Positions 10,015 through 19,789 of a stretch of DNA of 64,000 nt are shown piece after piece. The DNA comes from Balneolaceae bacterium (GTDB taxonomy: Bacteria > Bacteroidota > Rhodothermia > Balneolales > Balneolaceae), in assembly GCA_007693745.1 (NCBI GenBank), contig REDA01000048.1:16849-80848 (forward strand), in the 5' to 3' direction. A model generated the notes under the pieces. It worked only from the letters and a program-made list of their open reading frames with translations. It searched no databases and was not told the DNA's origin. The first letter of the stretch is position 1. Every line of letters starts with the position of its first letter. The position numbers and the translations under genes were made by a program.

Positions 10015-10090
10015 GCCTTAACCGGAAAATGGTATTCAATGTTATCGATTTCCTGTAAATCATCATCTGCAGGCACCTCCTCAGGTAACA

Positions 10091-10498
10091 TTACTGACAA
10101 GCCTGCTGTTCTCTTTTAAAACGGATTAATTCATTCTCCTGCGGAGAGAGATAGACAAATGAGACATCCACTCCCTGCATAAAATGGGGCCTCCAGAGAG
10201 TACATGGAATCCTGCTCTCAGCCATGGCCATCAGGGAATCTGATTGTTCCTGATTCAGATCCTCTGCTGTTTCAAAGCCACGAATGGAGTAGTAGTAAAA
10301 CAAACCCTCTTGCCTTAACGATAAACTGTCAAAATAGGTATCGTTATCAACTCTTTGAGGTAATACTGCATTCATACCTTCCACAAATTCCGTTAGTGCC
10401 TGATCGGACAGATGAGAAGCTGGCTGAACTTCAGCCTCTTTCTCCGAACAAGCTGTGATCAGAAGAAAAACGATAAATAGAGGACTCAGATTATTCAT
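10091..10498 (-). CDS. Small hypothetical lipoprotein
   Basis: A 135-residue protein with a lipoprotein signal (LSPLFIVFLLITAC) followed by a mostly charged domain of about 110 residues. I recognise no family. Two Cys occur in the mature part (IPCTLW and the C-terminal QQACQ), perhaps a disulfide. It lies between the carboxylase beta-subunit gene (35 bp upstream) and the 1112-residue VCBS lipoprotein (76 bp downstream), all on the minus strand, so it is probably part of the same transcript. It is likely real because of the intact signal peptide and spacing; function unknown. Confidence 0.65.
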   Translation of the reverse strand: MNNLSPLFIVFLLITACSEKEAEVQPASHLSDQALTEFVEGMNAVLPQRVDNDTYFDSLSLRQEGLFYYYSIRGFETAEDLNQEQSDSLMAMAESRIPCTLWRPHFMQGVDVSFVYLSPQENELIRFKREQQACQ

Positions 10499-10533
10499 TG
10501 GATTGTTTTTTAGTTAAATCGGATGATCAAAGT

Positions 10534-12144
10534 TCAGACCTGTAAAACACCTGTTTTAAACTGCGGGATCACCGGATTACAATTGGCATATTCAATAGCT
10601 CGTGCGATCTTCTCTCTTGTCTGCTCCGGAGTGATGATGGAATCGACCCAAAGCCGGGCTGCGGCATAGCGCACATCCGTCTGCCTTTCATAACGTTCAC
10701 TGATCCCCGATAAAAGCGACTGATACTCCTCCTCTGTAACCTGTTCACCTCTCTTTTCAAGAGCGGAAACCTGTATCTGTGCGAGTACTTTTGCCGCCTG
10801 TGCCCCGCCCATCACTGCAATTTTTGCTGAGGGCCAGGCATAGATAAATCTTGGATCATAGGCCTTCCCGCACATCGCATAATTACCGGCTCCGTAACTG
10901 TTCCCGATAATCACGGTAAACTTAGGAACCGTGGAATTGGCCACAGCATTTACCATCTTTGCTCCATCTTTTATGATCCCGCCATGCTCACTTCGCTTTC
11001 CGATCATAAATCCGGTTACGTCCTGTAAAAAAAGGAGCGGGATTTTTTTTTGATTGCAATTCATGATAAATCGGGCTGCTTTATCTGCGCTGTCTGAGTA
11101 GATGACTCCCCCGATCTGCATTTCACCCTGCCGCGTCTTTACTATCTTGCGCTGATTTGCAACAATTCCAACACTCCAGCCATCAATTCGGGCATATGCT
11201 GTGATGAGTGTCTTTCCATACCCTTTTTTATATTCAGTAATTGTTCCCGCATCAGCAATCGACTTGATAAGCAGGGATGTATCAAAAGGACGGGTTCTGT
11301 CTTCCGGAAAGCTGGCTATGGCATCCGCCGCCGCAACTTCAGGCTCCGCTGAATCAATCCTGTTGAATCCGGCTGATGAAACCGGTCCCAGCTGACCAAT
11401 CAGTTTGCGAATTGTATCGAGGCACTCTTCATCACTTTCCATGACATAATCCGTCACGCCGCTGATTTCACTGTGCGTAGTGGCTCCGCCAAGAAGCTCA
11501 TTGTCTACTTGTTCACCAATGGCAGCTTTTACCAGATAACTGCCCGCGAGGAATACCGATCCGGTACCTTTTACAATCAGTGCTTCATCGCTCATGATAG
11601 GAAGATAGGCACCTCCGGCAACACAGCTTCCCATGATAGCCGCAATCTGCGGTATGCCCATCGCACTGATTTTTGCATTGTTTCTGAAAATTCGGCCAAA
11701 ATGTTCCTTATCCGGAAAGATCTCATCCTGCATTGGCAGAAATACACCCGCCGAATCTACCAGATAGATCAATGGAAGGTGATTCTCCATGGCAATTTCC
11801 TGCGCCCTGAGATTTTTTTTGGCTGTCATTGGAAACCAGGCACCGGCCTTTACTGTCGCATCATTGGCAATAATCATGCAGTTTCGTCCCGATACTTTGC
11901 CGACACCGGTGATCACACCTGCTGAGGGGCATCCTCCCTCCTCTTCATACATGTCATAAGCAGCCCACAGGCCAATCTCATCAAAAACTGAATCCCGGTC
12001 CAGAAGAGTGCTGATCCTCTCACGTGCGGTCAGCTTGCCCTTATTTCGCTCCTTCTCAGCTTTGTCAGCACCACCCCCGGCTCTTATCAACTCTTCCTGA
12101 GTACGAAGCGATGAAAGTATCTCTTCAAGCCAGCCATCTTTCAT
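10534..12144 (-). CDS. Acyl-CoA carboxylase beta subunit (carboxyltransferase), methylcrotonyl-CoA type
   Basis: A 536-residue carboxyltransferase with both crotonase-fold halves. It moves CO2 from carboxybiotin to an acyl-CoA. The segment VDSAGVFLPMQ, the FPDKEHFGRIF stretch and MGSCVAGGAYLPIMSDE are close to the pattern of methylcrotonyl-CoA carboxylase beta subunits (leucine degradation), more than to the propionyl-CoA type. The second half contains GFMIGKRSEHGGIIKDGAKM and the glycine-rich NSYGAGNYAMCGKAYDP. Length is normal for the family. A biotin carboxylase subunit is encoded separately at 21912-23402, and no biotin carrier gene is seen in the window. Substrate assignment is inferred from motifs only. 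Confidence 0.87.
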   Translation of the reverse strand: MKDGWLEEILSSLRTQEELIRAGGGADKAEKERNKGKLTARERISTLLDRDSVFDEIGLWAAYDMYEEEGGCPSAGVITGVGKVSGRNCMIIANDATVKAGAWFPMTAKKNLRAQEIAMENHLPLIYLVDSAGVFLPMQDEIFPDKEHFGRIFRNNAKISAMGIPQIAAIMGSCVAGGAYLPIMSDEALIVKGTGSVFLAGSYLVKAAIGEQVDNELLGGATTHSEISGVTDYVMESDEECLDTIRKLIGQLGPVSSAGFNRIDSAEPEVAAADAIASFPEDRTRPFDTSLLIKSIADAGTITEYKKGYGKTLITAYARIDGWSVGIVANQRKIVKTRQGEMQIGGVIYSDSADKAARFIMNCNQKKIPLLFLQDVTGFMIGKRSEHGGIIKDGAKMVNAVANSTVPKFTVIIGNSYGAGNYAMCGKAYDPRFIYAWPSAKIAVMGGAQAAKVLAQIQVSALEKRGEQVTEEEYQSLLSGISERYERQTDVRYAAARLWVDSIITPEQTREKIARAIEYANCNPVIPQFKTGVLQV

Positions 12145-12255
12145 AGCGAAATTTATTAAGTTTCAGTTTCATGGAATTGATAATAGAGTCTCTGTTGTTA
12201 CCGTTTATCAATGATTCCCGCAGACGACAATTAATACAATAACTTACAAAAAATT

Positions 12256-13650
12256 ATGTACAGACTCTTATCTCTTGCTCTGATTTTCCTGTTTATCGGG
12301 CTGATCGATTCCGACGCCCAGCGGAGGCAAACAAGTTACGAATCTCTTTTGCAGCGAACAGACCAGCCTTCCTCTTATATTGACCATGTTCTTTTGCCTG
12401 AGCGTGACGGCACCACGAACGCAGCCTTCATCTTCCGGCTGGATCACGATCTGATCGCTTTTCTCAGGAAAAGGGACAATATGAGAGCTCCCTCCCCCGG
12501 GATGGAGTTTTTTGCTCCGCTTCGAATGGGACTGGAAATTTTCGAGGGCACCCGTCCCGAGTCAAGGAGAGAGTCCCGATCTTCTGTCTCTGTTTTCAGA
12601 GAGACATGGCAGGACACCGTCTGGGTTGAGACGTTTGAAGAAACCAAATCCAGATTTAATCATGTGGAGGGTTTGTTAAAAACAACTCTTGCCCCTGGTG
12701 ATTATCACTATTCGCTTCAGCTGAGCCGCGGCGGGTCTGTAAGGGAACAATCCTCCAGCTTGCGCAACTTAAAGATTCATCCGAAAGATGGGGAGACGGG
12801 CCGGGAGATGATACTGCTCAGTTCACTGGAAGAAAATGAAAATGGTAGCTTCGCAGAACTCCTGAACTTTGGCAGCAGCGTACTCTATGGTCAGAATTAT
12901 ACCGTTTTAATCAGTCTTCCGGATACACTTTTTAACAGTGAGGAGACAAATTTTTATCTCGACATCCACCGGCAGGCCATGCCTGGCGACGGTGAAGAGT
13001 GGAATCTGCGCCAAATGATTGAACTTACCAACGATCATCTTATCCGTATCTCCAATCCTGAATTTTCGGAAGATAAAAATCGTATCGGTTTTTCCTTTAC
13101 CCACGAGGACGATGGAGCACTTTTTGCTGCCATTGAGGTACCGAACAGTGAGCTTGAAAACAGCCGGTTCAGGCTCTCTCTGATGCGGGATGATGCTGAA
13201 GAACCCCTCTCCAGACGAATCGTCAACTCTCAGTGGCTGGATATGCCGGTCAGCCTCTACAATCTTGACGTTGCCATCGACATGATGCGGTTTATTCTCA
13301 CTGATGAACAGCTCAGAGAGATGAAATCGGGCTCATCTGCTGCCAGGGAATCTAAATTCCGCCAATTCTGGAAGGAGAGAGATCCAACCCCGGATACAGA
13401 GTTTAATGAACTCCTTGCCGAATATTTCAGGCGGATTGATCATGCATATGCACGGTTTACCACGTTTCAGAATCCTGGTTTTGATACCGATCAGGGGCGG
13501 GCTTACATCATATACGGCCCTCCTCTAAGAACAGAGCGGCGTCTCCCGGCGAATGCTCCTGCCAGAGAATTGTGGGAATACCCGGGAAGAACTCTGATCT
13601 TTGAAGCCACGACCGGTTTCGGTGATTTCCGGCTGATCTCTGAGAATTAA
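12256..13650 (+). CDS. GWxTD-domain protein
   Basis: A 464-residue secreted protein. The signal peptide ends near LFIGLIDSDAQ. A beta-rich middle is followed by a C-terminal GWxTD domain: the segment FWKERDPTPDTEFNEL, then GFDTDQGRAYIIYGPP at about 408-423. The defining GWxTD motif appears here as G-F-D-T-D, with Phe in place of Trp. GWxTD proteins are found mainly in Bacteroidota, Rhodothermota and neighbouring groups; their function is unknown. The gene is divergent from the carboxylase gene (12144), leaving a shared 111-bp promoter region. The next gene, glycerate kinase, starts 131 bp downstream. Confidence 0.82.
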   Translation: MYRLLSLALIFLFIGLIDSDAQRRQTSYESLLQRTDQPSSYIDHVLLPERDGTTNAAFIFRLDHDLIAFLRKRDNMRAPSPGMEFFAPLRMGLEIFEGTRPESRRESRSSVSVFRETWQDTVWVETFEETKSRFNHVEGLLKTTLAPGDYHYSLQLSRGGSVREQSSSLRNLKIHPKDGETGREMILLSSLEENENGSFAELLNFGSSVLYGQNYTVLISLPDTLFNSEETNFYLDIHRQAMPGDGEEWNLRQMIELTNDHLIRISNPEFSEDKNRIGFSFTHEDDGALFAAIEVPNSELENSRFRLSLMRDDAEEPLSRRIVNSQWLDMPVSLYNLDVAIDMMRFILTDEQLREMKSGSSAARESKFRQFWKERDPTPDTEFNELLAEYFRRIDHAYARFTTFQNPGFDTDQGRAYIIYGPPLRTERRLPANAPARELWEYPGRTLIFEATTGFGDFRLISEN

Positions 13651-13781
13651 ATGTACCATCTTACTGAGAAGACAGAACAAATTTGCCCTCTTCAGCTGAT
13701 ATTCTGATCTTAAGGGTGATACGTACGATACGTTCCAATACTTTTTTTTCACTGAACCCTGGATCAGATCATAATTGAGGC

Positions 13782-15101
13782 ATGCAGGAAAAAGCCAAAA
13801 GCATTTTTTTATCTCTTCTCGAATTTGTTGACCCATCAACCGGAATGCCGGGTATTCTGCGGTGGAACAGTGAAAAGAGAGTCTGCTCGTTTTATGAACA
13901 ATCCTTTAAGATTGGAACTGACAGGCAGATTCATGTAATCGGTTCCGGCAAGGCAGCACCTACGATGGCTGCCGCTGCTGAACAGATTTTTTCCGACGAC
14001 CTGACCGGAGGGATTGTCATAGGTCCACCGGATTCCAAAGCCGGGCTGAATCGTATCAAGCTTCTGCAAGGCACTCACCCGCTTCCCGATGAGAAGAGTG
14101 TGGAAGCAACGGAGCAGCTTTTGAATTACATTGAAGATATCCCGGATGGTTCATTTGTTTTCAATCTGTTGTCGGGGGGAACCTCTGCCCTTCTCTGCAA
14201 ACCGTCTGATCCTGTAACTCTGCAGGATCTTCAGCAGATCTATTCACTGCTGCTTGAATGCGGTGCATCCATACAAGAGATCAACACAGTCAGAAAGACC
14301 TTATCCGATGTCAAGGGAGGAAAACTGCTGCAGAGGCTTAAGGGGAAAACGGTGATCGACGTAGTGATATCGGATGTACCGGATGATGACCTCGAAGCGA
14401 TTGGAAGCGGGCCGACCACGGCTCAGACAATCTCTTTCGATGAAGCCATATCCGTTGCAAAGAAATATGGACTGGACCGGAAAATCCCTGAAAAGGTTTG
14501 GAGTTATCTGCTTAAGAAGAGAGAAGAGGAATTGAAAGGATCTGAAAAACAGAGCACAAAGGAGATCCCGGATCACTTTAGTCATATCATCTCTTCAGCA
14601 TTAAGTGTGGCGTCCGAAGCGGAAATAATGTTCGGTAAACAGGGATTTGAAACCTTTTTGGTAAAACCTGTATGGACCGGATTGATTGATGATTTTGAAG
14701 AACATATCTGGGATACCTTTCAAAAAGTTTTAAAGAACCGTAAGTCCGGCACCCCTCTTGTTCTCATCTTCTTTGGTGAATGTACCGTGAATATTAAAGG
14801 TGACGGAAAGGGAGGCAGAAACCAGGAATTGGCTCTGAGAATGGCACTCAGACTTCGGGAACTCAGTAATTCCACCATCTTCTTAAGTGCCGGAACAGAC
14901 GGTATCGACGGGCCAACGGATGTAGCGGGAGCTCTGGTTGACAACCAAACCATCGACAAAGCGATCGCAAAAGGTATCGACCCATATCCCTATCTTTCCA
15001 ATAATGACAGCTACCACTTTTTCCGGAAGGCCGGGGGACACATCCGGACAGGCCCAACGGGAAATAACGTAATGGATCTTCAGTTTTTGATCTCCGTGTA
15101 A
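13782..15101 (+). CDS. Glycerate 2-kinase (DUF4147/MOFRL family)
   Basis: A 439-residue protein of the TtuD/GckA-type kinase family, which phosphorylates D-glycerate to 2-phosphoglycerate with ATP. The N-terminal domain shows VIGSGKAAPTMAAA and the LLSGGTSALLCKP loop, followed by INTVRKTLSDVKGGKL and VISDVPDDDLEAIGSGPT. The C-terminal MOFRL domain has GKGGRNQELALRMAL and SAGTDGIDGPTDVAGA. Length is typical. The pncB gene starts 47 bp downstream and a GntP-family transporter follows four genes later, which could import sugar acids for this enzyme; that link is an inference. The start is supported by the family's usual N-terminus; the Shine-Dalgarno site is poor. Confidence 0.9.
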   Translation: MQEKAKSIFLSLLEFVDPSTGMPGILRWNSEKRVCSFYEQSFKIGTDRQIHVIGSGKAAPTMAAAAEQIFSDDLTGGIVIGPPDSKAGLNRIKLLQGTHPLPDEKSVEATEQLLNYIEDIPDGSFVFNLLSGGTSALLCKPSDPVTLQDLQQIYSLLLECGASIQEINTVRKTLSDVKGGKLLQRLKGKTVIDVVISDVPDDDLEAIGSGPTTAQTISFDEAISVAKKYGLDRKIPEKVWSYLLKKREEELKGSEKQSTKEIPDHFSHIISSALSVASEAEIMFGKQGFETFLVKPVWTGLIDDFEEHIWDTFQKVLKNRKSGTPLVLIFFGECTVNIKGDGKGGRNQELALRMALRLRELSNSTIFLSAGTDGIDGPTDVAGALVDNQTIDKAIAKGIDPYPYLSNNDSYHFFRKAGGHIRTGPTGNNVMDLQFLISV

Positions 15102-15148
15102 CTAAACTGGATGGATAGACCTGCTTCAGACAACGTATAAATTGATTC

Positions 15149-16555
15149 ATGTATATAGATCACCCCGCATCATTTACTGATTACTATGAACTGACCATGG
15201 CTCAGGGTTATTTTAAATCAGGTGTTCACCATCGAACAGCGAGCTTCGACTATTTTTTCAGAAAAGTACCTTTTAATGGCGGTTATGTCGTTTTTGCAGG
15301 TTTGAAAGAACTGATCGACACCATCCAGCATCTCAAATACAGTGAAGGTGAAATTGACTACCTGATCCGGGAGGGTTTTTCAGAAGACTTTATCAGCTAT
15401 CTGAGAACTTTTCAGTTTAAGGGAACGATCTATTCCGTGCGTGAAGGAGAAATTGTGTTTCCAAACGAACCGGTACTCAGGGTTGAGGGAAATCTGCTCG
15501 AAACCCAGTTGATTGAAACTCTGCTGCTCAACATCCTGAACTTCCAGTCTCTCATTGCGACCAAAGCATCCCGAATTAAATATGCAGCCGGTGATGAGTG
15601 TACAGTTCTCGATTTCGGATTGCGAAGAGCTCAGGGGCTGGCCGGAATCCATGCCACAAGAGCTGCCATTATTGGCGGACTCGACGGAACGTCTAATGTT
15701 TATTCTGCCCAGCGGTTTTCGATACCTGCCGGCGGAACCATGGCGCACTCCTGGATTCAAACCTTCGAAGATGAGCTTACGGCTTTCAGAACCTATGCTG
15801 AAATCTATCCCGACTCAACCCACTTGCTGGTGGATACGTACAACACTCTTGGGAGTGGCGTCCCCAATGCCATAACCGTTGCCCGCGAACTCAGAGCCAA
15901 GGGACATGAACTCAAGGGAATCCGGCTGGACAGCGGTGACCTTGCCTACCTCTCGAAACAAGCAAGGGGGATATTAGATGAAGCAGGTTTCGCTAATGTG
16001 AAAATAGCTGCTTCCAATCAGCTTGATGAACGGGTTATTACAAGTTTGAAAATTCAGCAGGCTCCCATCGACATCTACGGTGTTGGAACCCGGCTGGTTA
16101 CAGGTGATGAGACACCGGCTCTGGATGGTGTGTATAAACTGGGGTCAATTTCCGGAAAGCCGACTCTGAAAATTTCAGAGAATATTGAAAAAATCACTTT
16201 GCCCGGAAACAAAAAAATCTTCAGGTATTTTAATGAAGACGGAACATTTTACGGGGATGCGATCCTTCTGAAGGATGAAACAGATATTGAGCGCTTTCAT
16301 CACCCAACGTTTCCCGCCAAACAGAGTCCGGTTAAGGATCAGAGACATGAAAAAATATTGACAAAGGTGATTGACAAGGGAAACCAGACCTTTGAAATCC
16401 CTTTGGTTAAGGAAATTTCTGAGTATAAAAAACAGAGATTTAAATTACTTCAGGACGAATACAAACGATTTGACAATCCCCATATTTACAAAGTGGGTAT
16501 CAGTACACGCTTGCTGAAGACAAGAGACAACCTGATGAACAAGTTAAAAATGTGA
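15149..16555 (+). CDS. pncB: Nicotinate phosphoribosyltransferase
   Basis: A 468-residue enzyme that joins nicotinate to PRPP with ATP hydrolysis, giving nicotinate mononucleotide for NAD salvage. The N-terminus has [14 protein letters not shown] and the glycine-rich [10 protein letters not shown]. The middle has [10 protein letters not shown] and GGLDGTSNV, and the core has [15 protein letters not shown] followed by [21 protein letters not shown], all hallmarks of the family. Length is as expected. pncA begins four bases after its stop, so the two are almost surely translated from one mRNA: nicotinamidase supplies the nicotinate used here. Confidence 0.95.
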   Translation: MYIDHPASFTDYYELTMAQGYFKSGVHHRTASFDYFFRKVPFNGGYVVFAGLKELIDTIQHLKYSEGEIDYLIREGFSEDFISYLRTFQFKGTIYSVREGEIVFPNEPVLRVEGNLLETQLIETLLLNILNFQSLIATKASRIKYAAGDECTVLDFGLRRAQGLAGIHATRAAIIGGLDGTSNVYSAQRFSIPAGGTMAHSWIQTFEDELTAFRTYAEIYPDSTHLLVDTYNTLGSGVPNAITVARELRAKGHELKGIRLDSGDLAYLSKQARGILDEAGFANVKIAASNQLDERVITSLKIQQAPIDIYGVGTRLVTGDETPALDGVYKLGSISGKPTLKISENIEKITLPGNKKIFRYFNEDGTFYGDAILLKDETDIERFHHPTFPAKQSPVKDQRHEKILTKVIDKGNQTFEIPLVKEISEYKKQRFKLLQDEYKRFDNPHIYKVGISTRLLKTRDNLMNKLKM

Positions 16556-16559
16556 ATTT

Positions 16560-17174
16560 ATGAAAGCACTTCTTCTCATTGATATTCAGAACGATTTTTG
16601 TCCCGGTGGCGCACTGGCTGTCCCTCAGGGGGATCAGATTATCCCGGTCGTGAACAGATTGATTTCACACTTTGATTGTGTGGTCACAACTCAGGACTGG
16701 CATACAGCGAATCACTCTTCCTTTGCCTCATCCCATGATGGTAAAAGTGAATATGAAACAGTAAAAATGGAGTACGGAGAGCAGGTACTCTGGCCGGATC
16801 ACTGTATTCAGGGAACATCAGGAGCGGATTTTCATCCTGATTTGTCAACCGGAAAAGCTCAACTGGTAATCCGGAAAGGTTTCAGAAAGACTATCGATTC
16901 GTATTCAGCATTTTTTGAGAATGATAAAAGAACCGCTACCGGCCTTAACGGTTATCTTCAGGAGCGTGGGGTACAGGATCTTTATGTTTCAGGACTTGCC
17001 ACTGATTTCTGTGTAAAATGGTCGGTTTTGGATGGCGTACGTTTGAATTATTCTCTTTTTGTTATTGAAGATGCTGTAAGAGGTATCGATCTGAACGGTT
17101 CCGTGGAACAGGCCTGGGCTGAAATGACCGGCTCGGGAGCCAGACGGATTCACTCCGATTCCATAACCGGATGA
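16560..17174 (+). CDS. pncA: Nicotinamidase
   Basis: A 204-residue isochorismatase-fold hydrolase converting nicotinamide to nicotinate. The triad is visible: Asp8 in LLIDIQNDFCPGGAL, the Lys of VIRKGFRKTIDSYS, and the Cys in SGLATDFCVKWSV. The metal-binding Asp and His residues are in TTQDWHTANHSSFASSH. It lies between pncB (4 bp upstream) and a flavoprotein gene whose ATG overlaps its stop codon (ATGA), which indicates translational coupling. Together with pncB it forms the deamidating NAD salvage route. Confidence 0.95.
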   Translation: MKALLLIDIQNDFCPGGALAVPQGDQIIPVVNRLISHFDCVVTTQDWHTANHSSFASSHDGKSEYETVKMEYGEQVLWPDHCIQGTSGADFHPDLSTGKAQLVIRKGFRKTIDSYSAFFENDKRTATGLNGYLQERGVQDLYVSGLATDFCVKWSVLDGVRLNYSLFVIEDAVRGIDLNGSVEQAWAEMTGSGARRIHSDSITG

Positions 17175-18310
17175 GAGAAACACTGACAGTTGACCTGATT
17201 ATCCTGGGAGCCGGATTCGCGGGTCTTGCCGCCGCCGATGCAGTCCGGAGCAAAGGTTACACCTGTCTGATTGTGGATATTGATCAACCGGGATCAGGCG
17301 CATCGGGCGCTCCGGGAGTACTGGTTAATCCGGCGGCAGGAAGAAGAGCCCGGATGACATGGAAATCTCAGGAGTGTTTGAATTTTTTGCTTCCATTCAT
17401 CAAAGCTGTTGAAGATTTTACCGGAGAAAAAGTGTGTGAGCACAACGGAGTATTTCGTCCGGCACTTACGGAAAAAATTGCTGAAGATTTCAAAAGATCA
17501 CCTTCCAAATACGCATGGCCGGATGGTTGGATTGAATGGCTGGAACCGGATCAATCCAGAAACAGATTCCCTTTTCTGGGTCCGAATTTTGGGGGACTAT
17601 TCATTCGTCCGGCTCTTTCACTTCGGGGATATGAATTCTGCACTCTTGCTGCAAGATATCTGCAGCAGCTTGGTGCAGAAGTGAGGAGAGTGAAAGAGTA
17701 TGAACTAAAATACAGTGAAACAGGCTGGACGTTGTTCAATGCTGATTGTGAGTTCTCCGCCCCCTTTCTGCTTGATTGCACGGGCTTGCATCAGGTACAC
17801 TCTCCCTTCTGGGAAAAGCTTCATCTGCACGCAGTTAAGGGTCAGGCTGCCACATTTCAGTTTCCCTTCGCACTCCCATTCAGCGAATCCCTATCAAGTC
17901 TCGGTTACATGGCCAAACTGCCCGGATGTGATCATAAACTCACGGTTGGAAGTACCTATGAGCACCATTTCCAAAATCTGAAACCCGATTCCTACGGTTT
18001 GCAGTATCTGGAAAACAGACTGGAGAACACCCTCCCCGGTTATTCAACCCGCTATTCATCTGTCGAGCAGTGGGCCTCCTGCCGTATCACCACTCCGGAT
18101 AAAATGCCGGTCGCTGGCCCTCATGGAGATCTTCCCGGACTTTATATCATCGGAGGACTGGGTTCTAAAGGTCTGCTAATGAGCCGATATCTGGGTGAAC
18201 TGGTTGTAAATCACATTTTTAATGATGAAGTTCTTGAACCCGAAATCTGTACAAGCCGGTTTCAAACTGCTGACGGGTCAGATCAGGAACCATTTCCCCG
18301 CAGGGATTAA
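17171..18310 (+). CDS. FAD-dependent oxidoreductase, DAO family (MnmC-C/glycine-oxidase-like)
   Basis: A 379-residue flavoprotein. The N-terminal dinucleotide-binding motif is LIILGAGFAGLAAADAVRSKG. It is followed by GASGAPGVLVNPAAGRRARM, reminiscent of the ASGN..G..NP motif in MnmC C-terminal domains. The C-terminal part has WASCRITTPDKMPVAGP and YIIGGLGSKGLLMSRYLGE, also close to MnmC-type oxidases that act on the modified wobble uridine of tRNA. A stand-alone tRNA-modification oxidase is therefore plausible; an amino-acid oxidase cannot be excluded. Its ATG overlaps the pncA stop by four bases and the transporter gene follows 22 bp downstream. Confidence 0.75.
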   Translation: MRETLTVDLIILGAGFAGLAAADAVRSKGYTCLIVDIDQPGSGASGAPGVLVNPAAGRRARMTWKSQECLNFLLPFIKAVEDFTGEKVCEHNGVFRPALTEKIAEDFKRSPSKYAWPDGWIEWLEPDQSRNRFPFLGPNFGGLFIRPALSLRGYEFCTLAARYLQQLGAEVRRVKEYELKYSETGWTLFNADCEFSAPFLLDCTGLHQVHSPFWEKLHLHAVKGQAATFQFPFALPFSESLSSLGYMAKLPGCDHKLTVGSTYEHHFQNLKPDSYGLQYLENRLENTLPGYSTRYSSVEQWASCRITTPDKMPVAGPHGDLPGLYIIGGLGSKGLLMSRYLGELVVNHIFNDEVLEPEICTSRFQTADGSDQEPFPRRD

Positions 18311-18332
18311 CCAGAACAGAAGAGTTTCACTT

Positions 18333-19685
18333 ATGTCTCCTCTATTTCTCATTAGCCTTACCGTCGGCAGTATCATTTTGCTGCTGTTACTCATCATCGT
18401 TTTCCGAATACAGGCATTTATCTCTCTGCTGCTCGTCAGTTTTTTGGTAGCAGTAGCAGCAGGGATACCGGTAACGGAAATCACAGATGTGATCCGTGAA
18501 GGAATGGGTGGAATTCTCGGATACATTGCCGTGGTGATCGGAATTGGTACCATGATCGGAGAGATACTGCGTGTTTCGGGTGGAGCAGGTCAGATTGCGT
18601 CAACCCTTATCCGTTCATTCGGGGAGAAAAAAGCCCCCTGGGCACTATCGCTGATCGGATTGATTGTTGCGATCCCTGTTTTTTTTGAAGTGGCACTTAT
18701 TCTCTTTATTCCCCTCGTCTATGATCTGACAAGACGAACCGGCAGGTCCATACTCTATTACGGCATCCCTCTTGCCGCAGGTATTGCCGTAGCGCACGCC
18801 TTTATACCTCCTACTCCGGGACCTGTTGCAGTGGCAGCACTGATTGGTGCAGATCTCGGATGGGTCATCCTGATTGGTTTGATAGCCGGTATTCCTTCAG
18901 TGATTACCGGTGGAATATTTTTCGGGAAATTTATTGCCGGCAAAATCCACGCTGGCGTTCCCGAACATATGATCCAGCAGCTGAGCATGAACAATAACCC
19001 GGATCAGAGAAGTATTCCCGGTTTTGGTATTTCTGTGATGATTATTATCATTCCGCTGGCTTTGATACTGCTTAATACCGCTTCCGGAGTTCTGTTTGGG
19101 GCCGATTCTCAGTTTGCAGGCTGGATGTCTTTTATCGGGCATCCGTTTACAGCCCTTCTGATCGCATCACTCCTTGCGTTCTATTTTTTGGGAACCCGGC
19201 TTGGTTTTACAAGAGATCAGGTTCAGGAGGTTGCTACCAAATCGATGCAACCCGTTGGAATGATCATACTGCTGACCGGAGCCGGAGGAGTCTTTGGCAG
19301 GGTACTGGTAACCGCCGGGGTGGGTGATGTACTCGTAGAGATAATGGCTGCAAGCAGCCTGCCTGTGGTTCTCTTCGCATTTCTGATTTCATCAGCAATC
19401 CGGGTAGCACAGGGGTCTGCTACAGTGGCGATGGTTACTTCTGCAGGGCTCATTGCACCAATTATTGAGGTTGCAGGCTATTCAGCCCCCATAGCAGGGT
19501 GCGTCACTATCGCCATCGCATGCGGAGCAACCGTCCTCTCCCATGTTAACGATTCAGGATTCTGGCTTGTAAAAGAGTTTATGGGGCTTACAGAAAAAGA
19601 GACGCTTCTCTCATGGACTGTTATGGAAACCATTATTGGCGTGACTGGAGTTTCGATCGTTCTTCTGCTCTCTCTCTTTCTCTAA
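18333..19685 (+). CDS. GntP-family gluconate/sugar-acid:H+ symporter
   Basis: A roughly 450-residue membrane protein with about 12 hydrophobic segments. GntP-family signatures include VVIGIGTMIGEILRVSGGAGQIA, the segment IPVFFEVALILFIPLVYDL, AHAFIPPTPGPVAVAALIGADLG, and near the C-terminus ASAGLIAPI-like and CGATVLSHVNDSGFWLVKEFMG stretches. The open frame extends upstream to 18222, but that would overlap the flavoprotein by 89 bp and add a non-membrane tail. The ATG at 18333 fits the family N-terminus. Substrate may be gluconate, glycerate or a related acid; the nearby glycerate 2-kinase makes glycerate attractive, but that is an inference. A hairpin shared with the convergent tRNA gene lies about 75 bp downstream. 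Confidence 0.88.
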   Translation: MSPLFLISLTVGSIILLLLLIIVFRIQAFISLLLVSFLVAVAAGIPVTEITDVIREGMGGILGYIAVVIGIGTMIGEILRVSGGAGQIASTLIRSFGEKKAPWALSLIGLIVAIPVFFEVALILFIPLVYDLTRRTGRSILYYGIPLAAGIAVAHAFIPPTPGPVAVAALIGADLGWVILIGLIAGIPSVITGGIFFGKFIAGKIHAGVPEHMIQQLSMNNNPDQRSIPGFGISVMIIIIPLALILLNTASGVLFGADSQFAGWMSFIGHPFTALLIASLLAFYFLGTRLGFTRDQVQEVATKSMQPVGMIILLTGAGGVFGRVLVTAGVGDVLVEIMAASSLPVVLFAFLISSAIRVAQGSATVAMVTSAGLIAPIIEVAGYSAPIAGCVTIAIACGATVLSHVNDSGFWLVKEFMGLTEKETLLSWTVMETIIGVTGVSIVLLLSLFL

Positions 19686-19754
19686 ATCAAATCTGCTCCC
19701 ATGTCACTATCCGGTATTGTCCACCTTTGATGAGTGAATGTGACACAGAGTCAC

Positions 19755-19788
19755 AAAAAAAGGCGTCTCCGTCTATTCAGAAACGCCT
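19755..19788 (-). terminator. Rho-independent terminator after tRNA-Ser
   Basis: On the minus strand AGGCGT (19788-19783) pairs with ACGCCT (19766-19761), followed by seven T residues. It begins two bases after the tRNA CCA end. Read on the plus strand the same hairpin lies about 70 bp after the GntP transporter gene, but with only three T residues after it, so it is mainly a terminator for the tRNA. Confidence 0.75.
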
Positions 19789-19789
19789 T

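Noticed and set aside
13700..13760. Palindrome-like ACGTACGATACGT followed by a T-run as a terminator after the GWxTD gene
   Set aside because: The stem does not pair well enough and the T-run is separated from it.
18222..18332. Longer N-terminus for the GntP-type transporter
   Set aside because: It would overlap the flavoprotein gene by 89 bp and add a non-hydrophobic tail; the ATG at 18333 gives the usual membrane-protein start.
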